From Tannerella serpentiformis (GTDB taxonomy: Bacteria > Bacteroidota > Bacteroidia > Bacteroidales > Tannerellaceae): 64,000 bases of DNA. The notes under the pieces are model-generated. The model was not told the DNA's origin. It saw nothing but the letters and a program-made list of their open reading frames with translations, and searched no databases. The stretch lies in assembly GCF_003033925.1 (NCBI RefSeq), contig NZ_CP028365.1:186001-250000 (forward strand), given 5' to 3'. A program made the translations under genes and the position numbers. Below, piece by piece: positions 25,121 to 33,650 of this stretch (positions are counted from its first letter, which is position 1; each line of letters begins with the position of its first letter).

Positions 25121-26371
25121 ATGAAGAAACAGGCAGATAAAAGCAACCTAAACGCCAGTAAAACAACGGACAGCGGCGGCTGTTCATCGAAGAACCGTGA
25201 GATCGAGGCCTACCTCGCTCGGCATTACACGTTCCGATACAACACTGTCTGGGGACGGGCGGAATATTGCGGTCAGGAGGACAGCCGATTCGTGAAGGTC
25301 GGCCGCTATGAGATCAACACGCTGCGCCGTGAACTCGACAATGAGGCCGGGCTCACGACCTCCCCAGACAACCTCTACTCGATCATTGAAAGCAGTTTTT
25401 CGCCCCGTGTCAATCCCGTACAGGCGTATTTCAAAGCCTTGCCCGCCGCTGTGCTAGATGTCCCAAACACACATGCCATCCATGAGTTGGCCGACTGCGT
25501 CGTCGTCCGTAACCCAGAGAAATGGCTGCTGTACCTGACAAAATGGCTTGTGGCTGTAGTCGCCAACGCGATGGACGACCACGCGTGTCACAACCACACC
25601 TACCTGGTCTTAACCGGCGAACAGGGACGATTCAAGACGACGTTTCTCGATCTGCTTTGCCCGCCTGAGCTGCATGGCTACAGCTATACCGGCAAGATCT
25701 ATCCGCAGGAAAAAGACACGCTAACCTACGTCGGGCAGAATCTCATTATCAACATCGACGACCAGCTCAAGGCGCTCAACAAGCGGGACGAAAACGAACT
25801 AAAGAACCTGATCACCTGTCCGATGGTCAAGTACCGCATGCCTTACGATAAGCATGTGGAGGAGCACCCCCACATGGCGAGCTTCGTGGCCTCGGTGAAC
25901 GGCAACGACTTCCTCACCGACCCCACCGGCAGCAGGCGTTTTTTGCCCTTCGAGGTGCTCTCCATCGACATCAACCGGGCAAGGGCCGTCTCGATGGACG
26001 CCGTTTATGCGGAGGCCAAATCGCTATTGCAATCGGGCTATAGATATTGGTTCAACGATGAGGAGATCGCGGAGCTATACTGCGAAAGTGAGGCGTTCCA
26101 AGTGCAGACTGCGGAGATGGAGCTCCTGTTGCGCTGCTTCGAGCTGCCGACCACCGACAGCGATTGCTCCTACCTGACAACGACCGAAATCTTGACTTAC
26201 CTCGGCACCTATACGCGCCAACCGCTTAAGGCCAAACGTATGGGCGAAGCGTTGAAAAAGGCTGGATATATCGAGGTCAGTCGACGGCGAAACGGCGGTA
26301 GTCCACTGTATGTCTACAAAATCCGAAAGATCCTCCCCTGTCCCCTCCTCCAATCATCTCCAATCATGTAG
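25121..26371 (+). CDS. VapE-type helicase/primase-associated protein, element A
   Basis: A 416-aa ATPase of the virulence-associated E family, usually involved in replication of mobile elements. P-loop-like LTGEQGRFKTTFLDLL (about residue 170) and the acidic box LIINIDDQLKA fit VapE, as do NDFLTDPTGSRRFLPFEV and the C-terminal winged-helix-like tail. ATG 25121 (MKKQADKSN) was chosen because similarity with copy B weakens before it; an earlier in-frame Met (near 25043) is possible. Copy B at 33651-34904 is near identical. It precedes the primase gene, with which it probably works. Confidence 0.85.
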   Translation: MKKQADKSNLNASKTTDSGGCSSKNREIEAYLARHYTFRYNTVWGRAEYCGQEDSRFVKVGRYEINTLRRELDNEAGLTTSPDNLYSIIESSFSPRVNPVQAYFKALPAAVLDVPNTHAIHELADCVVVRNPEKWLLYLTKWLVAVVANAMDDHACHNHTYLVLTGEQGRFKTTFLDLLCPPELHGYSYTGKIYPQEKDTLTYVGQNLIINIDDQLKALNKRDENELKNLITCPMVKYRMPYDKHVEEHPHMASFVASVNGNDFLTDPTGSRRFLPFEVLSIDINRARAVSMDAVYAEAKSLLQSGYRYWFNDEEIAELYCESEAFQVQTAEMELLLRCFELPTTDSDCSYLTTTEILTYLGTYTRQPLKAKRMGEALKKAGYIEVSRRRNGGSPLYVYKIRKILPCPLLQSSPIM

Positions 26372-26492
26372 TAGTAACATGTAGTCAGCCGCATAATGAC
26401 TTCTATTTATATGAATGCTATTGGAGAACAATTGATTATGGCGATTGTAGTTTGTAGTAAGAAGAAACCAAAAAGTACGGGTGTTTGATCTT

Positions 26493-26998
26493 AAATCACT
26501 TGCATTCAAATAAAGTATTGTGGTAATTTATATCAAATAAATTGCATTCATATAAAGTACCAGAGTAATTTATTCCAAATCACTTGCTCTCAAGCAAAGC
26601 ATCCTGGTAATTTATTCCCAATCATCTGTATTTATAGAAAGTACCAAGGTGATTTATATCAAATCATTCGCATTCAGAGAAAGTACCAAAGTGATTTATC
26701 TCATATCAATTGTATTTATAGAAATTACTGAAGTAATTTATCTCAAATCACTTGCATTCATTGAAAGCACCGAAGTGATTTATTGCAAATAAATTATATT
26801 CAGATAAAGTACTGGAGTAATTTGTATCAAATCACTTGCATTCAAATAAAGTACTGGAATGATTTATTCCCAAACAACCGAATTCAAAGAAAGTACCTGA
26901 GTAATTTATTCTAGATCAATTGCATTCAGATAAAGTACTGGAGTGATTTATCTCAAATCATTCGCATTCAGATAAAGTATCGGAGTGATTTATTATCC
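26493..26998. repeat. Twelve 42-bp tandem repeats in the primase leader, element A
   Basis: Imperfect units of 42 bp, AAATCACTTGCATTCAGATA followed by AAGTACYGGAGTGATTTATCTC, about 12 copies, AT-rich against a GC-rich background. Element B has only one partial unit at the same place (about 33531-33560, reversed). The array ends directly at the truncated primase frame. Not a CRISPR: units are contiguous with no unique spacers. Confidence 0.88.
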
Positions 26999-27000
26999 AT

Positions 27001-27885
27001 CTCATACCCGTCCGACGGTTGACGAAGAATGTGATGTGCCGCTCACCACTGCGGTATGAACGTCATCCGAGCTTTAGGGTAAACACTGAAAAGAACCTGT
27101 GGATTGACTATGCCGAAGGCTGCGGAGGAAGCATCATCGACCTCTATATGCGGCTCGAGAGGTGCACCTTTCCGGAGGCCATCCGCTGTTTGGGGCAGAT
27201 GATTTTCGGTCACACGACGAGCGATTACCCGAGGACGAAATCCTACCGTCATAGCCCCGAGAGAACAGACGGAGGAAGAAAATTGATCGGCATATCGGAT
27301 GACCTTCCGCCACATTTACAAGACTACCTGACAAAAGAGCGGCGCATCGACCTCGGTCGGGCACGATCCTTCCTCCGATGCGTCCGCTACGAGGTGAGGG
27401 GACGGACGTACGAAGTCATCGGCTTTCCCAATGCCTCGGGCGGCTATGAGCTACGGGGCGCCAGGTTATTCAAAGGGACACTAGCGCCGAAGGACATCAC
27501 ACCCATCTTTCCCGACGGGCGGCAGCCAGTCTGCCTCTTCGAAGGCTTCATGGACTTCCTTTCCTTCCTTTCAATGAAAGAAAAGGTCGGTAGCCATTGC
27601 CTTGTAATGAACTCCGTGGCTAATGTTGGGCGGTGCATCCGTTACTTGCGCGAGCGGCACATCACGGCCCTCCGTGCGTTCCTCGATAACGACGACGCTG
27701 GAAGGCGAACATTGAGCATGTTCATCGAAGCTGGGTTTCAAGTGGAAGACATGGCCGTACACTACCAAGGATGCAAGGATCTCAACGAGTTTCATGCTAG
27801 CCGCGTCCGTCGCCTACAAGAACAACAAGGACAAGCACTAATTACAACCCAACCATCCCACACAATCAAACAGAAAAGAAAATAG
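27001..27885 (+). pseudogene. Toprim primase, 5'-truncated, element A
   Basis: DnaG-like primase of mobilizable elements. The frame enters from the repeat array (LIPVRRLTKNVMCRSPLRYERHPSF) and continues through NLWIDYAEGCGGSIIDL and the Toprim motifs CLFEGFMDFLSF and AFLDNDDAGRR. Compared with the intact B copy (316 aa) the first about 23 codons with the ATG are missing; a TGA lies in frame upstream. A TTG at 27019 could allow an internal start and a 288-aa product, so activity is not excluded. Confidence 0.8.
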
Positions 27886-27890
27886 CAACC

Positions 27891-28256
27891 ATGAAAGAGA
27901 AAAACACCAACAAAGCGGACCGGGCGTTCCTTGACGTCTATTTGGGAGAAACGCATCCACAGGAAGCAGAGCCATCCGAGCAAGCCGTGCATACCGAGAG
28001 TACACTCACACCGAAACGCATCAGCGCCAAAATGAGACGAGGAACGTTGGAGGCTTACAAGCAGACCTTCCTCGTCCCCGCCAAGCTGACAGATCGTCGG
28101 GCGGTCTACCTCAGTCGGGCGACTCAGGAGCGCGCTGACTTCGTTGTCCGTCGATTGGGCAATCGTGGCGCCAATCTGTCAAGCTTCGTGGAGCGCATCG
28201 TGCACGCCCATTTGGAAGATTACGCCGAGGAAATCGAGGAATGGCGAAAGCTGTAA
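27891..28256 (+). CDS. DUF3408-type mobilization-associated protein, element A
   Basis: A 121-aa product with a disordered N-terminus and a C-terminal DUF3408-like fold (RRAVYLSRATQERADFVVRRLGNRGANLSSFVERIVHAHLEDY), a ribbon-helix-helix-like region found in conjugation-region proteins of Bacteroides elements. It starts 5 bp after the primase stop, so it shares its transcript. Copy B at 32158-32523 differs by a few residues. Role in transfer is inferred. Confidence 0.75.
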   Translation: MKEKNTNKADRAFLDVYLGETHPQEAEPSEQAVHTESTLTPKRISAKMRRGTLEAYKQTFLVPAKLTDRRAVYLSRATQERADFVVRRLGNRGANLSSFVERIVHAHLEDYAEEIEEWRKL

Positions 28257-28399
28257 TCCAAGCACACGGATCCATCAAAGAGTCCACGAACAATATGCAC
28301 GTCAAGCAATCAGCAACCGCCTGAATGCATGGCATGCAGTGATCACAAGAATCACTGTAGGGTTTGTACCGGAGCGTGACGACGGTAATGCAAGACGTC

Positions 28400-28417
28400 A
28401 GTTTGTTCCCACAAACT
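28400..28417. other. oriT-like palindrome, element A
   Basis: AGTTTGT-TCCC-ACAAACT, a perfect 7-bp dyad in the 265-bp gap just before mobC and the relaxase gene, the usual place of oriT. The surrounding region (28384-28500) is strongly conserved in element B. Nick site not determined. Confidence 0.5.
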
Positions 28418-28521
28418 GCGCTTGCTCCCCCGACCTTAGCGGACGGAGGAGAGGGCCGTAATCACATCCGTTCTCATCGGCCTAAACCATAGGATAAGTA
28501 CCACGAAAAGAGACAACACAC

Positions 28522-28926
28522 ATGAAAAGACACACCAAAACGGAAGACAAGAAGACGAACAAGACGGCCTTTATCAAGGTCCGATGCACAGCCGAGGAGA
28601 AGGAACGGATCCGTTCGAGAGCCACGAACGCGGGGCGGAAGTACTCCGACTACTGTCGCGAGATGTTGCTCGGTGGATCCGTCGTCGCCGTCCCTCCGAT
28701 GGGCGACAACGAGAGGGAGGCCCTCGCCATCCTCCGTCAGACGGCACTGTTCTACGCGCACATCTCTAACCTGATCAAGGTCAAGGACGCCTCTTGGGTA
28801 GACACGACGAAGGCACTCGCCACCTATGCCAAGATCGCTTTTAAGCGGTTCTTCAGTCCCCAATACCGCGTCAATAAAGAGGTATTTAAGCGCTTAAATA
28901 TCGAGGAACATGATCGCAAAGTGTAA
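28522..28926 (+). CDS. mobC: MobC-like relaxosome protein, element A
   Basis: A 134-aa ribbon-helix-helix type accessory protein that helps the relaxase open oriT. The core TAFIKVRCTAEEKERIRSRA and AGRKYSDYCREMLLGG is typical of bacterial MobC; the rest is helical (REALAILRQTALFYAHISNLIKVKDA). Its 3' end overlaps the relaxase start by 17 bp, so the two are translationally coupled. The B copy is near identical. Confidence 0.88.
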   Translation: MKRHTKTEDKKTNKTAFIKVRCTAEEKERIRSRATNAGRKYSDYCREMLLGGSVVAVPPMGDNEREALAILRQTALFYAHISNLIKVKDASWVDTTKALATYAKIAFKRFFSPQYRVNKEVFKRLNIEEHDRKV

Positions 28927-29896
28927 GGCCATCGCGCACGGAGACAACGCGCTGGAGTACATTTTTCGCGAGGGAAAGCTCGGCCGGATCCTCGCCCTCC
29001 ACAACCTCTGCGGAGAAACGCCGAAGGAGATCCACGAGGAGATGAAGCTGATTGGCGACTACAACAGCCGCTGCAAAAACAAGTTCTTGCGCATCGAAAT
29101 CGGCATCGCCCCAAAGGACGAGCCGCAGATGACATTCAAGACTCTGAACCGCCTCGCTTTGCTCTTTGCCAAACAGATGGGGCTGGACGATCACCAGTGG
29201 GTGGCTGTCACGCATAAAGACACCGACAATCTGCATATCCACATCATCGCCAATCGAATCTGCCTCGGTGGGCGGGTCTACGACACCTCTTTCGTGAGCA
29301 ATCGAGCCGCGAGAGTAGCCGAAGAACTCAGTCGCAAGCATGGGCTGACCATCGCCAACGAAGTCCGATCCGCACGACTACATCGGAAAGCCCAAGCCGA
29401 TCCGAGAAGAGAGCGGACAAAGCTGCAGGTTCGGAGCATCTGCTACGCCCTGCTCGAGAAGCACAAAGGGAAAGGCCTGTCGGGTCACTCCATGTTCCTC
29501 TATGAACTCCACCGAAGTGGCGTCACGATCGACCGCATGAAGAACAAGCAGGGGAAAGTCTACGGACTGAAGTTCACCTACGACGGCCATAGTTTCAAGG
29601 CCTCCGAGATTGGCCGTGAGTTTGGTTTTCGCACCCTGCCGAAGCAGTTCGAGAACGGCAATGCGCAGAAGTCCATCATCCAATCCTCCATGATCCCTAC
29701 GAAAGACAGTACACCTATCGCACAAGTCGCAGGCGCCGCTGTGGACGTCGCTTTAGACACTGCAGGAAGCTTTCTTTCGGAGACTGGAGAGGTCACAGCT
29801 CTACAGACACACGGCGCCGACTACGCCGAGATCGCATGGCAACGGCGCTTAAGAAACCAAGCCGGGAAAAAGAAGAAGCGAAGGCGGTGGATATGA
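28910..29896 (+). CDS. MOBP-type relaxase, element A
   Basis: Nicks oriT and pilots the strand to the recipient. 328 aa; the metal-binding motif HKDTDNLHIHIIANR (HxD...NxHxH) is complete, and the N-terminus MIAKCKAIAHGDNALEYIFREGK matches the Bacteroides mobilization relaxases. The C-terminus is basic (AGKKKKRRRWI) and stops normally, unlike copy B. It is the last gene of element A; the right end lies 250 bp further. Confidence 0.9.
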   Translation: MIAKCKAIAHGDNALEYIFREGKLGRILALHNLCGETPKEIHEEMKLIGDYNSRCKNKFLRIEIGIAPKDEPQMTFKTLNRLALLFAKQMGLDDHQWVAVTHKDTDNLHIHIIANRICLGGRVYDTSFVSNRAARVAEELSRKHGLTIANEVRSARLHRKAQADPRRERTKLQVRSICYALLEKHKGKGLSGHSMFLYELHRSGVTIDRMKNKQGKVYGLKFTYDGHSFKASEIGREFGFRTLPKQFENGNAQKSIIQSSMIPTKDSTPIAQVAGAAVDVALDTAGSFLSETGEVTALQTHGADYAEIAWQRRLRNQAGKKKKRRRWI

Positions 29897-29987
29897 TGTT
29901 CGACGTTCATTCGACCCTCTTCCACGGACTCACAAGCAGAAAGCAGAATTAAGAGAATCGCATCAAAAACGCCTGTTTTTCAAATAG

Positions 29988-31505
29988 TCATAGTAACATT
30001 GCAGCCTCAAACGACAAGCGCCCTTTGTTTGTGCAGATTTCCGCAACTCCAAGCACCTCGCTCGTTTCTACTTCGTTACCTATCCAATGTCTACGACCGA
30101 CTAACTTCTTCTTTTGCAGAGGAATATTTGCTGATATTTTTCTCCCGAACCGTATTGTAATACGTTCTGAGGTGGTTCTAATAGGTTCGGAACGTATTAG
30201 AATAGGTTCCGAGGTGGTTGGAATACGTTGGTGAGGTGGTCGGAATACGTCCGGAACGTATTGTAATAGGTTAGGGAGAAAACTATTTAGAAATATCCCT
30301 CTGCAAAAGAAGAAGTTAGTCGGTCGTAGACATTGGATAGGTAACAAAGTGGAAACGAGCGAAGCGCTTGAGGTTGCTGGGATCTGCACAAACAAAGGGC
30401 GCTTGTCATTTGAGGGTGCAATGTTACTATGACTATTTGAAAAACAGGCGTTTTTGATGCAATTCTCTCGATTTGGCTTTCGGTTTGGGAAAGGTCGGGA
30501 TGGAGGGAGCAGATGAACGTCTAACATCATATTCCCCGCCCCCCGCTTCTTTTTCCCGGCTTGGTTTCTTAAGCGTCGCTGCCATGCGATCTCAGCGTAG
30601 TCTGTGCCGTGAGTCTGTAGGATTGTTACTTCGCCCACCTCTGAAAGGAGGCTTTCCGCAGTGTCCAAAGCGGAGCTTGCGACTTGTGCAATAGGGGAAT
30701 CATTTGTTGGCCGGAGGGAGGAATGGTCGGAGGGGATGATTGGCTTCAGTGTGTTGTCGGACTCGAACTGTTTCGGCAGGGTGCGGAAACCGAACTCACG
30801 GCCGATCTCGGAGGCCTTGAAACTGTGGCCGTCGTAGGTAAACTTCAGCCCGTAGACTTTCCCCTGCTTGTTCTTCATGCGGTCGATCGTGACGCCACTT
30901 CGGTGGAGTTCGTAGAGGAACATGGAATGACCCGAAAGGCCTTTCCCGCGGTGCTTCTCGAGCAGGGCGTAGCAGATGCTCCGAACCTGCTGCTTTGTCC
31001 GCTCTCTTCTCGGATCGGCTTGGGCTTTCAGATGTAGTCGCGCGGATCGGACTTCGTTGGCGATGGTCAGCCCGTACTTGTGGCTGAGTTCTTCGGCTAC
31101 TCTCGCGGCTCGGTTACTGACGAAGGTGGTATCGTAGACCTGCCCGCCAAGGCTGATCCGATTGGCGATGATGTGGATGTGTAGATTGTCGGTGTCTTTA
31201 TGCGTGACGGCCACCCATTGATGGTCGTCCAGCCCCATCTGCTTGGCAAAAAGCAGGGCGAGGCGGTTCAGCGCCTTGAACGTCATCTGCGGCTCGTCCT
31301 GCGGGGCGATGCCGATCTCTATACGCAGGAACTTGTTTTTGCAACGGCTGTTGTAGTCGTTGATCAGCTTCATCTCCTCGTTGATCTCCTTCGGCGTTTC
31401 GCTACACAGGTTGTGGAGGGCGAGGATCCGGCCGAGCTTTCCTTCTCGGAAAACGTACTCCAGCGCGTTACCCTCGTGTGCGATGGCCTTACACTTTGCG
31501 ATCAT
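29988..31505 (-). CDS. MOBP-type relaxase, element B, with read-through tail
   Basis: Residues 1-about 325 match relaxase A including the HxH motif (HKDTDNLHIHIIANR). At the position where A stops (GKKKKRRRWI) an indel removed the stop (GKKKRGAGNMMLD), so the frame runs on for about 180 codons through the element's right end, the 22-bp repeats and into the inverted end of element A, stopping at 29988. The tail (FRPPHQRIPTTSEPILIRSEP...) is translated repeat and is not expected to be functional; it might hamper folding. Total 505 aa against 328 in A. Confidence 0.85.
   Translation of the reverse strand: MIAKCKAIAHEGNALEYVFREGKLGRILALHNLCSETPKEINEEMKLINDYNSRCKNKFLRIEIGIAPQDEPQMTFKALNRLALLFAKQMGLDDHQWVAVTHKDTDNLHIHIIANRISLGGQVYDTTFVSNRAARVAEELSHKYGLTIANEVRSARLHLKAQADPRRERTKQQVRSICYALLEKHRGKGLSGHSMFLYELHRSGVTIDRMKNKQGKVYGLKFTYDGHSFKASEIGREFGFRTLPKQFESDNTLKPIIPSDHSSLRPTNDSPIAQVASSALDTAESLLSEVGEVTILQTHGTDYAEIAWQRRLRNQAGKKKRGAGNMMLDVHLLPPSRPFPNRKPNRENCIKNACFSNSHSNIAPSNDKRPLFVQIPATSSASLVSTLLPIQCLRPTNFFFCRGIFLNSFLPNLLQYVPDVFRPPHQRIPTTSEPILIRSEPIRTTSERITIRFGRKISANIPLQKKKLVGRRHWIGNEVETSEVLGVAEICTNKGRLSFEAAMLL
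30147..30273. repeat. 22-bp repeat array, middle segment between elements A and B
   Basis: Six or so imperfect 22-bp units (GGTTCGGAACGTATTAGAAT type). It is flanked on both sides by the right ends of the two elements, which form a long inverted repeat (about 29959-30146 against 30274-30465, e.g. TCTGCAAAAGAAGAAGTTAG and its reverse). Element A ends at GAACC 30147-30151; element B ends at GGTTA 30269-30273, i.e. TAACC on its own strand. Confidence 0.85.
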
Positions 31506-31893
31506 GGCCTTCGATATTTAAGCGCTTAAATACCTCCTCGGGGACCCGATAGCGAGGGCTGAAGAACCGCTTAAAAGCGATCTTGGCATAGGTGGCGAGT
31601 GCCTTCGTGGCGTCTACCCAAGAGGCGTCCTTGACCTTAATCAGGTTAGAAATGTGTGCGTAGAATAGCGCTGTCTGACGGAGGATGGCGAGCGCCTCCT
31701 TCTCGTTGTAGCCCATCGGAGGGACGGCAATGACGGATCCGCTGAGCAACATCTCGCGGCAGTAGTCGGAGTATCTCCGCCCTGCGTTCGCAGCTCTCAA
31801 CCGGATCCGTTCCTTCTCCTCTGCTGTGCATCTGACCTTGATAAAGGCGGTTTTGTTCAGCTTCTTGTCTTCCCTTTTAGGGTGTCTTTTCAT
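31489..31893 (-). CDS. mobC: MobC-like relaxosome protein, element B
   Basis: 134 aa, near identical to the A copy (ribbon-helix-helix core TAFIKVRCTAEEKERIRLRA, AGRRYSDYCREMLLSG). It overlaps the relaxase start by 17 bp as in A. The differences are scattered substitutions, indicating that A and B diverged before or after arrival rather than by a very recent copy event. Confidence 0.88.
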   Translation of the reverse strand: MKRHPKREDKKLNKTAFIKVRCTAEEKERIRLRAANAGRRYSDYCREMLLSGSVIAVPPMGYNEKEALAILRQTALFYAHISNLIKVKDASWVDATKALATYAKIAFKRFFSPRYRVPEEVFKRLNIEGHDRKV

Positions 31894-31998
31894 GTGGATA
31901 GGTCTTTTTTGTTGTGCTTATTCTATGGTTTAGGCCGATGAGAACGGATGTGATTACGGCTCTCTCCTCCGTCCGCTAAGGGCGGGGGAGCAAGCGCA

Positions 31999-32016
31999 GT
32001 TTGTGGGAACAAACTG
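31999..32016. other. oriT-like palindrome, element B
   Basis: AGTTTGT-GGGA-ACAAACT, the reverse complement of the palindrome in element A, again between the DUF3408 and mobC genes. Confidence 0.5.
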
Positions 32017-32157
32017 ACGTCTTGCATTACCGTCGTCACGCTCCGTTACATACCCGGTGTGTTTCTTGTGATCACTGCATACCATGCATTCAGGCAGTTA
32101 TTGATTGCTTGACGTGCATATTGTTCGTGAACTTTTTGATAGATCTGTATGCTCGGA

Positions 32158-32523
32158 TTATAGCTTCCGCCATTCCTCGATCTCCTCGGCGTAGTCCTCC
32201 AAATGGGCGCGCACGATGCGCTCTACGAAGCTCGACAGGTTGGCGCCACGATTGCCCAGTCGACGGACAACGAAGTCGGCGCGCTCCTGTGTGTCTCTAC
32301 TCAAATAGACTGCCCGACGATCTGTCAGCTTGGTGGGGACGAGGAAGGTCTGCTTGTAAGCCTCCAGAGTCCCTCGCCTCATTTTGGTGCTGATGCGTTT
32401 CGGTGTGGGTGCACTCTTGGCATGCACAGCCTGCTCGGATGGCTCCGCTTCCTGTGGACGCGTTTCTCCCAAATAGACGTCGAGGAACGCCCGGTCAGTT
32501 TTGTTGGTGTCTTTCTCTTTCAT
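32158..32523 (-). CDS. DUF3408-type mobilization-associated protein, element B
   Basis: 121 aa, same fold as the A copy (RRAVYLSRDTQERADFVVRRLGNRGANLSSFVERIVRAHLEDY). It starts 5 bp after the primase stop, so the primase-DUF3408 pair is one transcript. Function in transfer is inferred from context. Confidence 0.75.
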   Translation of the reverse strand: MKEKDTNKTDRAFLDVYLGETRPQEAEPSEQAVHAKSAPTPKRISTKMRRGTLEAYKQTFLVPTKLTDRRAVYLSRDTQERADFVVRRLGNRGANLSSFVERIVRAHLEDYAEEIEEWRKL

Positions 32524-32528
32524 GGTTG

Positions 32529-33479
32529 CTATCTCCTTTTCAGTTTGATGGGGTGGGATGGTTTGGTTGTGATTTGTGCTTGTTCTCGTTGCTCCCGTAG
32601 GCGACAGACGCGGCTAACATGAAACTCGTTGAGATCCTTGCATCCTCGGTAGTGCACGGACATGTCTTCCACCTGGAACCCGGCGTCGATGAATGCGCTC
32701 AGGGTTCGCCTTCCAGCGTCGTCGTTATCGAGGAACGCACGGAGGGCCGTGATGTGCCGCTCGCGCAGGTAACGGATGCACCGCCCGACATTAGCCACGG
32801 AGTTCATTACAAGGCAATGGCTACCGACCTTTTCTTTCATTGAAAGGAAGGAAAGGAAGTCCATGAAGCCTTCGAAGAGGCAGACTGGCTGCCGCCTGTC
32901 GGGAAAGATTGGTGTAATGTCCTTCGGCGCTAGTGTACCCTTGAACAGCTCGGTGCCCCGTAGTTCGTAGCCGCCCGAGGCATTGGGAAAGCCGATGACT
33001 TCGTACGTCCGTCCCCTCACCTCGTAGCGGACGCATCGGAGGAAGGATCGTGCCCGACCGAGGTCGATGCGCCGCTCTTTGGTCAGGTATTCCTGCAAAT
33101 GTGGCGGAAGGTCGTCGGATATGCCGATCAGCTTTCTGCCTCCGTCTGTTCTCTCGGGGCTATGAAGGTGGGATTCCGTCCGCGGGTAATCGCTCGTCGT
33201 GCGACCGAAAATCATCTTTCCCAAACAGCGGATGGCCTCCGGAAAGGTGCACCTCTCGAGCCGCATACAAAGGTCGATGATGCTTCCTCCGCAGCCTTCG
33301 GCATAGTCAATCCACAGGTTCTTCTCGGTATCCACCTTGAAGCTCGGGTGGCGTTCATCCCGCAATGGTGAACGGTACATTGCATAGGCCGCCAGCCGTC
33401 GGACGGGCGTGATGCCTTTACTTTCCAAGTACGCCGTGATGGGATACCGCTTGATGGTCGATAGGTTTTCTTCTTTCAT
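32529..33479 (-). CDS. Toprim primase of element B (intact)
   Basis: 316-aa DnaG-type primase. N-terminus MKEENLSTIKRYPITAYLESKGITPVRRLAAYAMYRSPLRDERHPSF followed by NLWIDYAEGCGGSIIDL corresponds to a CHC2-like domain in which the usual Cys/His zinc ligands are not evident. The Toprim domain has CLFEGFMDFLSF (acidic Glu) and AFLDNDDAGRR (DxD). It likely primes the transferred or replicating element strand with the VapE helicase. This copy shows what the truncated A copy has lost. Confidence 0.88.
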   Translation of the reverse strand: MKEENLSTIKRYPITAYLESKGITPVRRLAAYAMYRSPLRDERHPSFKVDTEKNLWIDYAEGCGGSIIDLCMRLERCTFPEAIRCLGKMIFGRTTSDYPRTESHLHSPERTDGGRKLIGISDDLPPHLQEYLTKERRIDLGRARSFLRCVRYEVRGRTYEVIGFPNASGGYELRGTELFKGTLAPKDITPIFPDRRQPVCLFEGFMDFLSFLSMKEKVGSHCLVMNSVANVGRCIRYLRERHITALRAFLDNDDAGRRTLSAFIDAGFQVEDMSVHYRGCKDLNEFHVSRVCRLREQREQAQITTKPSHPIKLKRR

Positions 33480-33650
33480 GCTGATTAAACATTGAGATCG
33501 GTAATGAAATGGTGGGGTGTTTTATTGGAATGCAAGTGATTTAGGATCAAACACCCGTACTTTTTGGTTTCTTCTTACTACAAACTACAATTGCCATAAT
33601 CGATTGTTTCCCAATAGCATTCATGCAGATAGAAGTCACTACGCAGCTGA
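33480..33650 (-). promoter_or_regulatory. Primase leader with a single repeat unit, element B
   Basis: The 171-bp gap between vapE and primase matches the A leader up to AAATCACTTGCATTC (about 33531-33545 reversed), then continues with unique sequence to the primase ATG. It holds one partial copy of the 42-bp unit that is repeated 12 times in A. Confidence 0.6.

Larger units (their letters stand above)
8101..30146 (+). mobile_element. Integrative mobilizable element A (about 22.0 kb)
   Basis: Bounded on the left by the junction GAACC|AACTATTCCCC and on the right by TTTTCTCCC|GAACC, a 5-bp direct repeat that fits a tyrosine-recombinase core. Gene order: int1, int2, cargo slot (10903 to about 24234), HTH module, vapE, primase, DUF3408, oriT candidate, mobC, relaxase. 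The cargo is a metal-efflux island. Element B carries the same backbone inverted, and its outer end (43650-43704) is the reverse complement of 8101-8155 with few mismatches. No type IV secretion genes are present, so transfer would need a helper. Confidence 0.85.

Noticed and set aside
26493-26998. CRISPR array
   Set aside because: Units are contiguous, imperfect and have no unique spacers; no cas genes in the window.
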